DNA of 64,000 nt from Henricia sp. BOLD:AAB3569 (lineage: Eukaryota; Echinodermata; Asteroidea; Spinulosida; Echinasteridae): assembly GCA_037783545.1 (NCBI GenBank), contig JBBELK010000326.1, forward strand, positions 1,240,001-1,304,000, given 5' to 3'. The notes under the pieces are model-generated. The model did not search any database. It saw nothing but the letters and a program-made list of their open reading frames with translations, and was not told the DNA's origin. Each line of letters opens with the position of its first letter. Position 1 is the first letter of the stretch. This document shows positions 61,950 to 64,000 of the stretch, piece after piece. Both the position numbers and the translations under genes were made by a program.

Positions 61950-64000
61950 TATTGTGACTGCATGCAAGTAGATTTCAAATAGCTAACCGTTTCATCTCAA
62001 CACAACCGCTAAAACAAACACATTTTGACGGTGCTTACTTTCTGTTAATCGAGTTGTTTTAATATTAACACCCCCCCCCCTCTCCCCTTTTTTTCGAAAT
62101 CTTGTATAGTGATTTTCATTGTCGGATACTCATAATTGTTAAAAATGTCATCGTTGATATATTTTGCCACAGAGGGCGTGATGTATTGGTTGTCTGTCTT
62201 GTGCATCGCACAGGCAACGTTTGGGAGACTGACAGTGTGTGAAAGTGCAGCCTTGCTGCCAGGCTACGAATAAATTCAGCTTGCACACATAGTGTACATG
62301 CATGCATTAAAAAAAAATATACGAAACCTACGCCGTTTTTTGTGAACGGGCGGCTCTCCCAAAATGCGTCATGCACTTAGTGGCATGCATGCACCGATCT
62401 TGGATAAACTCGTCGATGACTAATTCGATAACGGCCAAAGCGAATGAAACTACCACAATTTTGTTAGTGATAATTTTTTGTTAGTGATAAATTATAGCCA
62501 CAATTCGTAATAAACAATACTCTAAGTTTTGAGAAACAAACAGATATCCAGAAATCGGTTTATCAGCTCTTTAGTAAACATGTCAGAGCGTTGCATGCCA
62601 GATGAGCATCTTTAAAACATTGTAAATTCCCAGACACGAAGTCCCACTCGAGAAATCCGATGTTTCAACATAGCTGATCCGCATTGGTGCCATTCGCTTG
62701 ATCCCCTACCCTATCTGTCTAAAAAACAAGCAGAAATTGATGAAATTAGTCGGCCTACATGCTTTTCCCTCTTTTGTTACCTCCGTCTGCGCTTTCCATG
62801 ACAACGACTAGACAACTGTTGTCTGTCCGCACTGGCCTGGTATCCAAACAGATCGAGATTTCACTCGATCCGAATTTAATGACACTTGTTCATTCTCGCC
62901 AAGCTGGGATCTAGAATTTTCTTAGCTCGGCTTTCATTCAGCGTGTGTTTTGTAGCCTCCTTGGTTGTATAAAGATGCGATACTGTTTTAGTCCACAAAC
63001 ATTTTGCACTAAATGGGTTAATGTTACCGAGTGGAATAATAACGGTCGTGACAGCTTACAGCCGTGCAAGTTTAACCAGCATTTCAGACATCGTTTGGCC
63101 CAAATCTGTCGCTGTTGATAGGTTCAGGCACATCACTTTTTTTTCTGAATCGGGGTAACCTGATAGGGACACACAATATCCGATATGCATATTGATTGAT
63201 TTCTTTTTCATTCTGCGTTGATGCTTTGGACGAATACACCCTTTAGAATTAGTTGTGCGCATGTGTACACTGACCGCAGGGGATCGCCATATTCCGGTAT
63301 CAGCATATGTTCACATTATCGCCAGAATCACCATGCATGTCATTTTCATGGATAATGGGAAATAAGAAAGAAAGAAAGGTATTGAAATCGGCACTGAAAA
63401 GTCAACTTCGTACAATTTGGGAAAATATGTCTCATTTGAAATTCGAAATAACTGCCGAGCGTGATCCAAAACTGGTAAAAACTGTTAACCACTGGATGAA
63501 AATTTCAAAATTTCTGAAATTAATCAAAATAAAGACCTTTTCACACTCTGAAAATCTCCGGGTTGTACACGGGTCCGACACGGGTTGACTTTTCATACTA
63601 CAACATTTCAACACGGCACTGACCCGTGTAGAGCGCTCGACCCGTGTTGAAACTAACCATGGAACTAACCCTCCTCGGGAGGTGGGTTGAGAGCTCTCGA
63701 CCCCTGTAGAGAAGTTCGACACGTGTTGAAAACCACAGTCTGAACGCCTCTGGGTTAAGTTTGGACCTGTGTGGATTTGGGAGCACAGCAGCATCGTACT
63801 GTAGTTCAAGTGGATGCCGTATTGCAACGAACAAACCAGCTTGGGTTTCGCTTTTTTGCATGTTATTCAGTGCAGTTCGTGTACACATTTGTTACGTGCT
63901 AAACGTATTACAACTTTGTTCTCTAATATGCGACAAATCGGGCCCCCAAATCAGACAAAAGGAGGTAGCTGTTATATGTTGGCCATTTGGTCTGACAATT
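61950..64000. other. Non-coding; short CGACCCGTGTTGAA repeats near 63560-63740
   Basis: A C-rich run lies near 62070. Units like ACACGGGTCCGACACGGG and CGACCCGTGTTGAA recur in both orientations around 63560-63740, perhaps a decayed inverted repeat. No gene seen up to the window end. Confidence 0.4.

Overview
This is metazoan nuclear DNA. It has a multi-exon gene with GT-AG introns, tRNA-derived SINEs, a 5'-truncated LINE, many inverted-repeat DNA transposons and frequent TACATGTA-type simple sequence. The repeat style suggests a marine invertebrate, perhaps an echinoderm, hemichordate or amphioxus. That placement is inference; no species marker was found.

Left end (1 to about 11,040): a Maverick/Polinton-type virus-like transposon. 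It carries a protein-primed family B DNA polymerase (minus strand), a retroviral-type DDE integrase (plus), a small protein with hydrophobic ends (plus) and a probable double-jelly-roll major capsid protein (minus). Capsid and small-protein genes are head-to-head across about 50 AT-rich bases; integrase and polymerase genes converge and overlap by 43 bases. The first 3,758 bases are repeated, with no difference seen in the predicted proteins, 4,934 bases further on. The left copy has only a fragment of the polymerase, fused next to the stop codon of the next capsid gene. The element ends in a large inverted repeat (10,617-11,038). No packaging ATPase, protease or penton gene is visible, though they could lie left of the window.

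Middle left (11,040-16,000): no genes, but a run of fold-back and inverted-repeat elements, a minisatellite-ended element, a G-rich tract and a short tandem-repeat block.

Centre (16,047-42,781): the one host gene, a COBW/CobW-domain GTPase of the ZNG1 (CBWD) family, on the plus strand. Ten exons with matching phases encode 303 residues from the chosen start, including the CPxLVP-type N-terminal motif, Walker A, the CxCC metal motif and NKTD. About 90 C-terminal residues expected from the family were not found. Its introns are packed with transposons: a 2.7-kb fold-back element carrying an insertion with a 5-bp target duplication, two abutting GACCCCGTTCTCAC-ended elements, SINEs (one split by a DNA element), and a repeat present as an intact and a LINE-interrupted copy.

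Right (42,782-64,000): no gene recognised. It holds non-autonomous DNA transposons with TTAA, 3-bp (ATT) and 8-bp target duplications, CACTA-like ends and a nested fold-back complex at 59,887-61,820. The rest looks like unique non-coding DNA.
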